DNA of 64,000 nt from Leucaena leucocephala (taxonomy: Eukaryota > Streptophyta > Magnoliopsida > Fabales > Fabaceae): positions 12,198,501-12,262,500 of the forward strand of contig CM073563.1 of assembly GCA_037074615.1 (NCBI GenBank). The letters are read 5' to 3'. Shown here one piece after another: positions 25,101-35,805 of the stretch (position 1 is the first letter of the stretch; every line of letters starts with the position of its first letter). Both the position numbers and the translations under genes were made by a program. The notes below the pieces were generated by a model. It was not told where the DNA came from. It saw only the letters and a program-made list of their open reading frames with translations, and made no database searches.

Positions 25101-26495
25101 GTGGCATGCACATTAATAGAATCTTGCCATATATAAATGAATAATATTAATGACTCCTGCAATAAAATACTAAAATGTTTGAAAAAGTGAAATAAGTGTT
25201 ATTCCAACAGTTAAAAAAACATAAATGTAATCAAAACACTTGATTCAGCGTCCATGTTGCAAATTTCTAACCACTTCTCAATAAACAACATCAATTGTTT
25301 TCTATTTTTTGCATACCGTCACATCCTACAAGCAGAATTTTTAAGCCATCAATCCATTTCACTATTGACATAGCAGGCATCACCAAGGGGGTGATTTCAC
25401 TACCATGTAATCACTACTCTCATTTCATTCAATTATTTTGTGCAACACATAACCAGTTTATCATTTTAGTAATGTAATGAAAAATAGCTTCGTAATAAAT
25501 CTTCCAAAATAAGATAATTAACTACACGTTATATAAAAAAAGGATACGTCATGTTACCCACCAAAATAAACAAAGGATTTCTCATAGGCTATGGAGCTAA
25601 GATAATTTAACCCATACCTGCATTAAATGATGATATACAACCAAGGTTAAAACATAATTACTAAAACTAATTTAACCCTTCCAATAGGCCATGATGAAGT
25701 TTTTGGGCTCCTATGTGAAGGGCCGATTACCGAACTGTCAAACTCATACTTAGTGGTATTTTGAAAATGTAAAAGTCTAAAGTTCCATTCACATACCTGG
25801 ACGTCCACATCCTCTGTAAAGTTCACAGTGAATAGACATTATAAGTATTTCCCCATGTTAGGCGCAATATTTTCATTCCCACATCAACCAAAACAAATGC
25901 TTCAATGGTGCAAGTTCCATGTACCAACACTGCTGATTTTGATATCTTTATATCAAACAACTATATACTTTCAGTTTAACATTTTTTCCATAATGTGAAA
26001 TAGATAAACTAACGATAAAAATATATTAAACACAGGTGATACTGTTTACAGATCAAAATATTTTGCCCCCACATCCAACTTTGAGAGCAAAAGGATATGC
26101 TCTAATAGAGAGGCATCCCCGAGTGTTTCACGGGATGATTTCACTTCCATATAATTACTACTTCCACTTCGTTCCAATACTTTGCACAACACAAATTAGC
26201 ACAATAAAATTGTACCAATCTATCCCTCTTCATTCCCCAACCAAATTACAATGCCCCATAGGCATCATTAATCATATGCAAAAATTGCACTTAATATATT
26301 AATGATAAAATTCAACTCCTATAACTAAATAAAATTGAATGATTATTCTAAACTATAGAGCAAACTTTCATAACCATCCTATTAAAAAGTATTCTTTAGT
26401 TTACAAAAGAAATCTTTAGTGTCAACCTCCCGTGACCATATGTTGATAATAATTCATCAAGTCATATTATTAGCAAACAATACAGGTTTTTTAAA
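22196..26495. other. Unassigned AT-rich region
   Basis: About 4.3 kb without a recognisable gene. Only short readable stretches occur (longest about 60-90 residues) and none resembles a known family. Visible details: a pyrimidine-rich tract at 24590-24720, an ATG in good context at 23572 that closes after 18 codons, and a pair of diverged repeats (25310-25480 and 26060-26230). It could be old transposon DNA or true intergenic sequence. Confidence 0.6.
25310..25480. repeat. Diverged duplicate, first copy (second at 26060-26230)
   Basis: Shares an ordered series of short matches with 26060-26230: GGTGATTTCACTACCATGTA against GGATGATTTCACTTCCATAT, then TAATCACTACT against TAATTACTACT, and TTTGTGCAACACA against TTTGCACAACACA. 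The two copies are about 750 bp apart, pointing to an old segmental duplication or two insertions of one element. Confidence 0.6.
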
Positions 26496-26635
26496 GGGAA
26501 AAAGACAGGAAAAGACCACCTGAAAATCAAAAGGACGGATTGGGCATCTGAAAATTGGAAAAGACAAATTGGGCAGGAGGCCCAATCTATCTTTTGGAAA
26601 TTCTGGAGCAAAGACAAAATTAACCCTCATTGGAA
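26496..26635 (+). repeat. MULE left terminal inverted repeat
   Basis: 140 bp from GGGAAAAAGACAGG to CCCTCATTGGAA, pairing with 35806-35945 with about three mismatches. It contains a 7-bp-arm palindrome ATTGGGC-AGGAG-GCCCAAT at 26568-26586. TIRs are where MURA binds and where MULE promoters often lie. Confidence 0.97.
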
Positions 26636-26900
26636 GATGATACTATAGTAACAGCAAGGGAGGGCGCGAATGACAGAAAAAGCTTGTGAGAGACGCCTTT
26701 GTCTGAGCTGAAGGTAAACAGCAGGAAGTGTAAGAAAAGAGTTGACACAAATCTTCTTATTCTACTCCACTGGTAATCAGGTATGTTTTATTTACTGTGG
26801 TTACTTTAGGAGAAAGAGATTGAGAAAACGATAGAGTCAAGTAGTTGAACAAAGCAGTTGGAGAAATTGTGAAGTATGACTTCCGCACACATATATAAGT

Positions 26901-27036
26901 CATTTGGGAAAGAACAATCATTTGCTTCAGTACAATCATTTGCGGAAAAAGATTTGACAACAATGATTTACGAAATAGAATTCATTTGGAAAAGAAGAAC
27001 CATTTGCTTCAGTACAATCATTTGCGAAAAAAGTTT
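26901..27036. repeat. 82-bp direct duplication near the MULE left end
   Basis: Two copies start at 26901 and 26983, each reading CATTTGG(G/A)AAAGAA and then ATTTGCTTCAGTACAATC. They lie in the putative 5' leader of the MURA gene between the left TIR and its first exon. A regulatory role is possible but unsupported. Confidence 0.8.
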
Positions 27037-27368
27037 TATACTCTGCAAAAAGTTAGGTGCAATTAGTTGGGTTAATTATTCTTCTTCTCATGGGATATAC
27101 AACTTGACATTGCTTGAGTTAAGAAATTTAAAAGTACGTAACAATTGATATTGCGTTTTAAAGTTTGCAAACTCCTGTAGTAGAATTTGCAAGTTCAGTA
27201 ATTATTTTTACAACTTGAAGTATGATATTTACTTAACTGTAGAAAAACTGATAACCTCCATTGAAGCAACGAATTATGTGTTGTGACTATCCTGTAAAGT
27301 GTTGATGATGATTGTTAGGGACGTAAGATTGTGATAAATGCTTTGTTTGTTGCAGGTTAGTTAGGAAG

Positions 27369-29725
27369 ATGACATGTAATATTGTCTCAACATCTTCCAA
27401 AGGAATTTGTTGTTTTTTCCATGTAGGTGGGAACTTTGTATATGATATTGAAGGTGGAGTTAAATATAATGGAGGGGATGTGAAGGTAAAATGGATAAAG
27501 GAGGGGATGACAGTTGAAGAATTGAGGGTAATGATAGGTGGGTGGTTTGGTATAGATGGTACTGCTTGTGTCATGAAATATACAGTGAAGTTTGATGAGA
27601 GAATATTATTAAATCTGAATGATGACAGTGAAGTTTATAATATGTTTAAGTTTAATGACAGCAGTGCACATGTTTATTTAGCAGTTGAAGTAACTGATAA
27701 TATAGCAGAACAAAGGGATGATCCAGATATGTAAGTGAAGTTTCTTGTGTTTATTTATGTAAGTTGTTAATTATTTCATTGTGTGAATGTTTTTACAAAG
27801 TATGTTTTCTTGTTGACAGTATTAAGGATTTGTTCGAACTGTCTGAAGAAATGTGCCCCTCTTTGTGGAGTGAGGGTAACAATTTGGAGATTTTAGATGA
27901 GCAAACAACTGTTGGAGTATAAAGGTCACAAACATCGATGGCTGCCATGAACTCTGTGAAATGGAAGGAAGAGTTGGTTGGGGGGATGCAGATTTTTGCA
28001 AACGTGGACACATTTAAGAAGGCGTTACACAAGTTCAGTATTGCGCATCGGTTCGAGTACAAATATATAAAAAATTATAAGGATAATATGTATGTGAAAT
28101 GTAAGGTTGAAGGTTGTCCGTGGCGTATTACTGCCAGAGTACTTGGCAAGAGCACACCTTTCCTACGCACAACGAAATTCAGAAACGACCATGTTCATAG
28201 TGCCCAAGATAATCTTAAAGTGACACATGGTGGAAGGGCTACCTTGACATCAGCAATTATAATTGATGAGGTAAGGGATCATGTAGACAAGCGTCCAAAT
28301 GAAATAAGAAAGAGTTTGGAGAGAGATTATGGTGTGAAGTTGACATATAAGCAAGCATATAGGGCAAAAGAAAAAGCATTGGAGGACATACATGGCAGAC
28401 CTGATCAGTCTTATATGTTAATACCATGGATTTGTCAACGGTTGAAGGAAAGTGATGAAAAAACTGTGGCTGAATGGGTGGCTAGTGGGAACACATTTGA
28501 GCGTGTATTCATAGCCTATGGATGTTGTATACAAGGGTTCGTTGAGGGTTGTAGACGTGTCCTATACATTGACGGAACTCATTTAAGTGGACCCTACAAG
28601 GGGACGTTGTTGGCTGCTACTGCGTACGATACAGACAATCAATTGTTTCCATTTGCATTCGCAATTGTGAAGGGAGAGACATTAGAGGACTGGACATGGT
28701 TTCTTGACATGATTAAACGAATAGTTGGTTCTATGCAACTGACAATTGTGTCTGACCGTCACAAGGCAATAGCCGGTACTGTCCAATTAATATTCGGAGG
28801 TAACATCCATGCATACTGTTATAGGCATGTGAAGGAGAATTTCAGCACACAGATGATTAAACTAAATAGAGGTAAGAGAAAGATGAGTGGACAAGCAAGG
28901 GAAGATGGACTGAAGTTGCTTAATGATATTGCTTTTGCAAGGCTTGACACTGATTTCAACAAAGCATTGGAAAACATGAGAGCTTTCAATGAGGAGTTAT
29001 ATGACTGGCTTGTCAATCATGGTGATGTAGAAAAGTGGGCACTGAGCAAGTTCCCATTTAAACGGTGGGATAATATAACGACAAATGTTGCTGAGTCCTT
29101 CAATGCATGGATTGTGAGGGAGAGACGACATAACGTTGCCCAGCTGATCCATGAGCATCGTGAGAAAGTGGCTAAGAAGATGTGCGCAGCAACAATGGCT
29201 ATGAGTAAATGGAAAAATGGTGTTGGGCCAAACATAAATGCAAAAGTTATGGAGAATGTTGCTTCTGCTAGGCATATGACTCCTGTTCCTTATGGAAGAG
29301 GGCAGGTATGTGTACATACATCTAAAGGAGCCGTACATGTGAATCTTGGTTCACATTAATGCAGTTGTGCAGAGTGGCAAATGTCAGGCATCCCATGTGC
29401 ACACGCTTGTATGGCCATCAAGGCTTCGCATCTCAATGTGTACGATTTTGTTGATGAGTGGTACAAGATTACATCCCAGCAAAAGATTTATAGAATGACC
29501 ATGATTCCAGTGGTCACACTTGACATGCCACAACCCAATGAGTATCGACTGCAAAATATAGATGACCAAATATGTCTTACACCACCTTTTACAAATAGAC
29601 CACCTGGAAGGCCTCAAACCAAAAGGAGAGAATCTCAAACCCAAAACAAGAAGATATATCACTACAGCACCTGCCACCAAGCTGGTCATACTAGAAGAAC
29701 ATGCAAAAATCCAAATCCAATATGA
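27369..29725 (+). pseudogene. MURA-type MULE transposase, two in-frame stops
   Basis: Transposase that would bind the TIRs and catalyse cut-and-paste transposition in the nucleus. Exon 1 (27369-27730) encodes a PB1-like N-terminus (VKWIKEGMTVEELRVMIGGW). A GT-AG intron (27731-27819) joins in frame to exon 2 (27820-29725). Exon 2 shows the MuDR zinc-binding region (CKVEGCPWRITARV), the MULE catalytic domain with Asp in LYIDGTHL, Asp in IVSDRHKAI and Glu in TTNVAESFNAWI, a SWIM finger (CSCAEWQMSGIPCAHA) and a C-terminal CX2CX4HX4C-like knuckle. Two TAA codons interrupt it: 27920-27922, before the catalytic part, and 29357-29359, directly before the first SWIM Cys. The uninterrupted 473-residue middle begins with a possible internal Met at 27938. 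No other shifts were seen, so decay is recent. Confidence 0.93.
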
Positions 29726-29933
29726 AGTTAGCTGTCATTCCATGATGATTTTTTGGTATTTGACATAACTTTTTTGTCCATGATTAGTATGGTGTAACAC
29801 TTGAGTGTGTAGTGCATGGAAGCTGACGTATATTGTTAGCTGTTCATAACAGTAATGTAAAGTGTATTAGTAATGACTTCTGGCACTTTGTTCATTTTGT
29901 TCATATGTAATAGTACTGAAGTTGGCCAATGAC

Positions 29934-31690
29934 GAAGTTGCATATCCCATTTACGAAGTTGTAAATTCCATTGATGGAGTTGCAAATACCATTTGGGAAC
30001 TTGCAAATTCCCCCGCCTGGAGTTGCGAAGAACTGTACACTTTGCAACTTGCCCTAGGACGAAGTTGCATATCCCATTTACGAAGTTGTAAATTCCATTG
30101 ATGGAGTTGCAAATACCATTTGGGAACTTGCAAATTCCCCCGCCTGGAGTTGCAAAGAACTGTACACTTTGCACTTGCCCCAGGACGAAGTTGCATATCC
30201 CATTTACGAAGTTGCAAATTCCATTGATGGAGTTGCAAATACCATTTGGGAACTTGCAAATTCCCCCGCCTGGAGTTGCGAAGAACTGTACACTTTGCAA
30301 CTTGCCCCAGGACGAAGTTGCATATCCCATTTATGAAGTTGTAAATTCCATTGATGGAGTTGCAAATACCATTTGGGAACTTGCAAATTCCCCCGCCTGG
30401 AGTTGCGAAGAACTGTACACTTTGCACTTGCCCCAGGACGAAGTTGCATATCCCATTTACGAAGTTGCAAATTCCATTGATGGAGTTGCAAATACCATTT
30501 GGGAACTTGCAAATTCCCCCGCCTGGAGTTGCGAAGAACTGTACACTTTGCACTTGCCCCAGGACGAAGTTGCATATCCCATTTACGAAGTTGCAAATTC
30601 CATTGATGGAGTTGCAAATACCATTTGGGAACTTGCAAATTCCCCCGCCTGGAGTTGCGAAGAACTGTACACTTTGCAACTTGCCCCAGGACGAAGTTGC
30701 ATATCCCATTTACGAAGTTGTAAATTCCATTGATGGAGTTGCAAATACCATTTGGGAACTTGCAAATTCCCCCGCCTGGAGTTGCGAAGAACTGTACACT
30801 TTGCACTTGCCCCAGGACGAAGTTGCATATCCCATTTACGAAGTTGCAAATTCCATTGATGGAGTTGCAAATACCATTTGGGAACTTGCAAATTCCCCCG
30901 CCTGGAGTTGTGAAGAACTGTACACTTTGCAACTTGCCCCAGGACGAAGTTGCATATCCCATTTACGAAGTTGTAAATTCCATTGATGGAGTTGCAAATA
31001 CCATTTGGGAACTTGCAAATTCCCCCGCCTGGAGTTGTGAAGAACTGTACACTTTGCACTTGCCCCAGGACGAAGTTGCATATCCCATTTACGAAGTTGC
31101 AAATTCCATTGATGGAGTTGCAAATACCATTTGGGAACTTGCAAATTCCCCCGCCTGGAGTTGCGAAGAACTGTACACTTGGCAACTTGCCCCAGGACGA
31201 AGTTGCATATCCCATTTACGAAGTTGTAAATTCCATTGATGGAGTTGCAAATACCATTTGGGAACTTGCAAATTCCCCCGCCTGGAGTTGCGAAGAACTG
31301 TACACTTTGCACTTGCCCCAGGACGAAGTTGCATATCCCATTTACGAAGTTGCAAATTCCATTTATGGAGTTGCAAATACCATTTGGGAACTTGCAAATT
31401 CCCCCGCCTGGAGTTGCGAAGAACTGTACACTTTGCAACTTGCCCCAGGACGAAGTTGCATATCCCATTTACGAAGTTGCAAATTCCATTGATGGAGTTG
31501 CAAATACCATTTGGGAACTTGCAAATTCCCCCGCCTGGAGTTACGAAGAACTGTACACTTTGCAACTTGCCCCAGGACGAAGTTGCATATCCCTTTGAGG
31601 GAGTTGTAAATTCCTTTGACGGAGTTGCAAATACCATTTGGGGAGTTGCAAATACCATTTGGGGAGTTACAAATTCCCCTGCCTGGAATT
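29934..31690. repeat. Minisatellite: 13 units of 126/127 bp plus a diverged end
   Basis: Units beginning GAAGTTGCATATCCC start at 29934, 30061, 30187, 30314, 30440, 30566, 30693, 30819, 30946, 31072, 31199, 31325 and 31452, with a degenerate partial unit from 31579. Spacing mostly alternates 127 and 126. The 126-bp units have CACTTGCCC where the 127-bp units have CAACTTGCCC, and GTTGTAAATT tends to alternate with GTTGCAAATT, so the array grew largely as 253-bp dimers. Long open frames on both strands are a by-product of 126 being divisible by three. It lies between the 3' ends of the two convergent MULE genes. Confidence 0.97.
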
Positions 31691-31866
31691 GGTAATCGCT
31701 GTACAGGTTGCATTGAGGAACCCCTTACTTGCAAACATCATTACCATATGTTAACAGAAGGCAACATGTGGGACAAAGTGTGTATACAGTGATAACAAAA
31801 TGTTGACATTTTCATTACAACGTTAACTGTCCAACCGTCATACAGGAAAATGTGTTAATGTAAATA

Positions 31867-34804
31867 TCATTTGGTGGCCGTTGCATTGTTGCTTTGCGGC
31901 AGTAAGGTTAATGTAAATTCTCGTTTTGAGTTTAGCTCGTGATTAACTAGCCACCACAGTAAGGTCCGTCTAAACTCTGCAACCTGATCATCATCATATT
32001 GAAGTGCAACGTTGGGCTCCCACTTTGACAACCAAATTAGTACATGCACCCCACAGTCTCGCCTGCATTGTAAAAAATATAAACAATATGACCAACTTAT
32101 ACCAACTTACAGGGTACACATCTTAACAGCGACTAATTAAATGGCTTACAAATTGTTTTGCGCAGGAACGTCAGCCCAAATAATCTCACCCTTTCTCTTC
32201 TTCCCCTTCCCAAGGAAGTTAGGTTTAACTAACTCAATTATATCATAAAACCTATCTCTCTGCTCAAAAGACAAATGCATAGGTTAGCCATTATAGTCAT
32301 TACCAATATATAAATGTACCAGGTGAATAAGGCACTCACGCATGCTTTGACAACAAAGGCCATCTCATTCCCTGTTACTCTTCTACTTTTTCTCTTCTTA
32401 GTATCAGCGGGTTTGGCCAAAGAATCCAAGACATAGAAGTTCATTGTCCTCGGCTCTAATGCAAGACAGAACCAGTGAGCTCCAACAAGTGTCGGCCCAA
32501 GAATCAAATCACAATTTGCCAAGTTATAACCAAGATGTTCAGGCATAAGTTGCTTCTTCTTTGCATTCACATTCCAAGTGAGGGGATTAGATGCCATAAT
32601 TGCCTACAAAAGAATTGAAGGTTACTAACTCAGCATGTTGAGAGCCTAAACTGATGTCATAACATGCTCACCATGAAGTCAGCGTCGAAAAGGTGTCGCC
32701 GTACTTGTCCTTCCTTCTTCATATCAGCCATTAGTGTCTTACACACCACTGACATAACCTGTACAAATCAGGAAGAAGCGCATGTTATATAGAGCAACAA
32801 TGCAAATCCCTCACTTGAATACAAACTAAGATTAGTGATTTTACGCTTACCCTGTTACTTATTCTTTGAATGCCACCAAGTGTGTAGAGCTGATCGCGGC
32901 TGATATCTTCGTCCAGTATGCTGACCAAAACGCTGTACTTTTGTTGTTAGCAACATATGCATAGAAAATCATAAAAGCCAATAACTTGGACTAAACATGC
33001 CCAAACTTACCGTTGGCCTTCCTCACGCGAACATATGCGGCTTATCATCGTGAAGAACACATCTTTTGCATCTGTCGGCCTATTTTTTTGTCAGCAGCCT
33101 TCGTCAGCACCCACGGAGACAGTACTGAAGCTGCAGGTCTCTTTTGGCGTTTTGATCTCCTCAGATGTACTTCCTTCAACACTTCTGCCTCATCCATTAC
33201 GCGGCCTTCAGAATCTATGGACACAGATATTGGTACATCATCATCATCATCACTCACTTGTCCTTGCTCAGGAGCCTCTTCTTCTAGTTGTCCCTTACCA
33301 CCTTTGTCTCCTTCTTCTTCATCATCTCCCTTATCCCCTTCTTTACCCCCCTCACGACATGCTTCCATCATTTCATCCTCATGTTGACCATAATCCCCTT
33401 GTCCTTCAGTTCCTTCTTTAATGTTTATTTCATCTTCTCTATGACGCTTCCCATGTCTGTGGAGCTGTACCTTCAACAGCTCTTGCTCGACTACATTGAT
33501 CAGTTGACGACTGCTCTCTTCGATTGCACCCACCAAGCGTGAATGCAACTCCTTCAACTCCTGCATAACACAATCAGAACATGGTGAAATGAGTAACTCA
33601 GTTCTGTAATATTAAACTATCAAATCTTACACATTAAAGTCAGTGTGCAACATTAAAGGCATAACATAGTACTACAACACATACTGGGTCTAAACAGATT
33701 GTCGTACTGCCCTTCACCTCCCTCTCTTGAGTACAACCTTCCTCGTACAAAATCCCCATGTAGCTCTCCATCTCAACCTTCACCATTTCCTTCAACCTCT
33801 CATCAGTCCAAAAAAGCATAGGGTTGCTGGACTCATGTTGTCCTACTTTCAGCAATGCAAAATGCTGACCGAAATATAACTGCAATACCAACAATATAAG
33901 CTGTAATATTTTCAATAAAAAGGAATACCCAGAAGCATAGACAATAAATATATACCAACAATAAGTAGATACACCCTCCCATGTTGGACCTCCGTCCCTT
34001 GCTCTTTTTGAGCGAATTCACATAAACCGCCATCTCTTTCCATAGCACATGCATAATGTATTTGGCCCAATTAAACTGCTAAAATCTACTCATGGTGCAT
34101 TTTATCACCTTTAACAGCTGCGCACTCATAATTGTGCTCGCAGTAGGAGCTATAAATGTGCCAACCACATATATCATAAATAACAACTCAAACTTATCTC
34201 TCTGTTGACCAGATTTGATATCTCCGAGTATTTTGGTGTATGAAACTTTACCATACTGAGTCTTTAACATCTTCAACATCTCATCTTCATCATCAACATC
34301 AATTCTTATGTCCTCCCCATTGCAAGGAACACCAAGCAACTGCTCAACATCTTTTGGCCCTATTCCTTTTGTCCTCCCCCTGATTCTAAATTGATGAGTT
34401 GGAGGATCATATGACTGAATCAATGAGGCTAACAAGTTCCGAGGGAGTCTTGTCGTTCCAACGTCAAGCAAGTTGTGGAACCCTAAAGATTTCACCCTGC
34501 TGACTAGGCCTTCATCTTTCTTGACAAACTCCATCAATTCGTTCAACTGACGGGGTGAACACCGAGTATTGAAGGGAACCTCATTCTTCGTCCCTTTGTT
34601 CTCCCTCTTCTCATCAGCATGTGAACTCTGCAACTGTTGTCTATACCACTTTTGCTCATCACTAGACAACTCCTTCCAGGCCAATGCTATCTGCTTAGCC
34701 TGCTCATTCATGTTCTTGAACTTTCTACCTGAATGGATGAACTCATTGCGAAACGCAAGGTATGGATTCCTGACCTCTTTCTTTGTCCCTTGTTGAAATG
34801 TCAT
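31867..34804 (-). pseudogene. Ulp1-type C48 cysteine protease gene carried by the MULE
   Basis: Minus-strand, multi-exon gene related to SUMO proteases. Proposed exons: 33956-34804, 33685-33879, 33011-33560, 32851-32932, 32672-32758, 32340-32603, about 32150-32262, 31867-32062, each with plausible GT-AG ends. The first exon begins with an HMG-box-like segment (NPYLAFRNEF ... AWKELSSDEQKWYRQQL) followed by the plant-mobile-type region usual in MULE Ulp proteins (LPRNLLASLIQSYDPP). The third is very acidic and charged. The protease triad is visible: His in GAHWFCLAL (32475-32477), Asp in YVLDSL, Cys in DCGVHV (32053-32055). A TAG at 34079-34081 interrupts exon 1 and a TGA-TAA pair sits near the end of exon 3 (33042-33047). 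It is therefore a probable pseudogene, unless splicing avoids these stops. Confidence 0.8.
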
Positions 34805-35669
34805 TTTTCCTGCTAAAAAACCACGAGTACATAGTATGTTTCATCAACAGTTGTAGCTCAATATTATGTAATGCTAAGCGGCAGTACTAAACTCAATATT
34901 ATGGGTTCAAAAAAGTCCTATAATCAGAACATATTCTAAACAAAATAAATAGGAATTACTAAACTCTAATAAGGACTAAACCCCATTTTCTGGGCTTTAT
35001 TTACAGCAAACTAAAGCTGAGTGAAAATGAGAAATTTAACAGTTATGGGTTACATAGGGGTCCATGTACAATATGTACATACAAGGAAAAAGGAAGGCAA
35101 GCGGATAACAAAAATTGAAACAACGCATGTCACATGAAAAAGTATGACAAAAGGGAAGAGAGTGATGAAGGGCTTCAGGTCACTTAGCTTCATTTTAGGC
35201 ATAACATGACTACATTGGGTTTTTCAATCGACAACTTACTAGTGATATTATAGAGTTAGGACAAGTTAGAAATCTCAACCATACTTAATCATCAATTGAG
35301 TTCAACCCTTCAATCGACATGCATTAAATATAGAAATCCACAACTACTCGGAAAACATGTTTGAAGGATATCATTCTTCCAAACCGATCACATTTCATTC
35401 ACACAACCAAATGAACATAATGTTACTGATAGTATTCAATGGGTATATATTAAAGCAACAAGCAAAAAATACACCAAATTTCCGAAGGATAAACAGAACA
35501 GAAAGGGATTTCAGATAAAGCTCAGTGATGAACTAAACCCTAATCTTCCTCTGACTCAAATGTAAACTCACCTTCGACGATGACAATCCTCAGTGAAGGC
35601 GTCCGACAATCTTTTATGCTGTTGGAATGAGCCTTCGATGGCGCTGGACCGAGGATTTGATGACGCTAC

Positions 35670-35739
35670 AACGAGGATTTGAGGGCGATTCGATGGGGCT
35701 GGAACGAGGATTTGAGGGCGATTCGATGAGGCTGGAACG
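35670..35739. repeat. 33-bp tandem repeat upstream of the Ulp1-like gene
   Basis: Units AACGAGGATTTGAGGGCGAT... start at 35670 and 35703, with a partial third at 35736 and a degenerate copy before the first. As 33 is divisible by three, the plus strand stays open (RGFEGDSM repeats). It lies just inside the right TIR, in the presumed 5' leader of the minus-strand gene, so coding use on plus is unlikely. Confidence 0.8.
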
Positions 35740-35805
35740 ACGTTTCTCTCTCTCTCGGCTGTTATGCACGCTTCAGAGTGAACTGCCCCTGCCTTTAACT
35801 CTATT

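Noticed and set aside
26036..26302. 88-residue frame in the unassigned region
   Set aside because: No recognisable motif, no coding-like composition, and it overlaps a diverged noncoding duplicate.
27938..29359. The 473-residue frame as a domesticated host gene (FAR1- or MUSTANG-like)
   Set aside because: It lies inside a MULE with matching TIRs and TSD, is joined by an upstream exon, and continues in frame past a stop into the SWIM domain, so it is the element's own transposase.
29836..31734. Overlapping open frames of 100-250 residues on both strands (CKFPNGICNSINGICNF-type repeats) as a repeat protein gene
   Set aside because: They exist because the 126-bp unit has no stop in several frames; they are open on both strands at once, lack a start context, and lie between two transposon 3' ends.
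33013..33566. Plus-strand frames rich in Ser/Pro/His over 33013-33542
   Set aside because: They are shadows of the acidic, minus-strand exon of the Ulp1-like gene.
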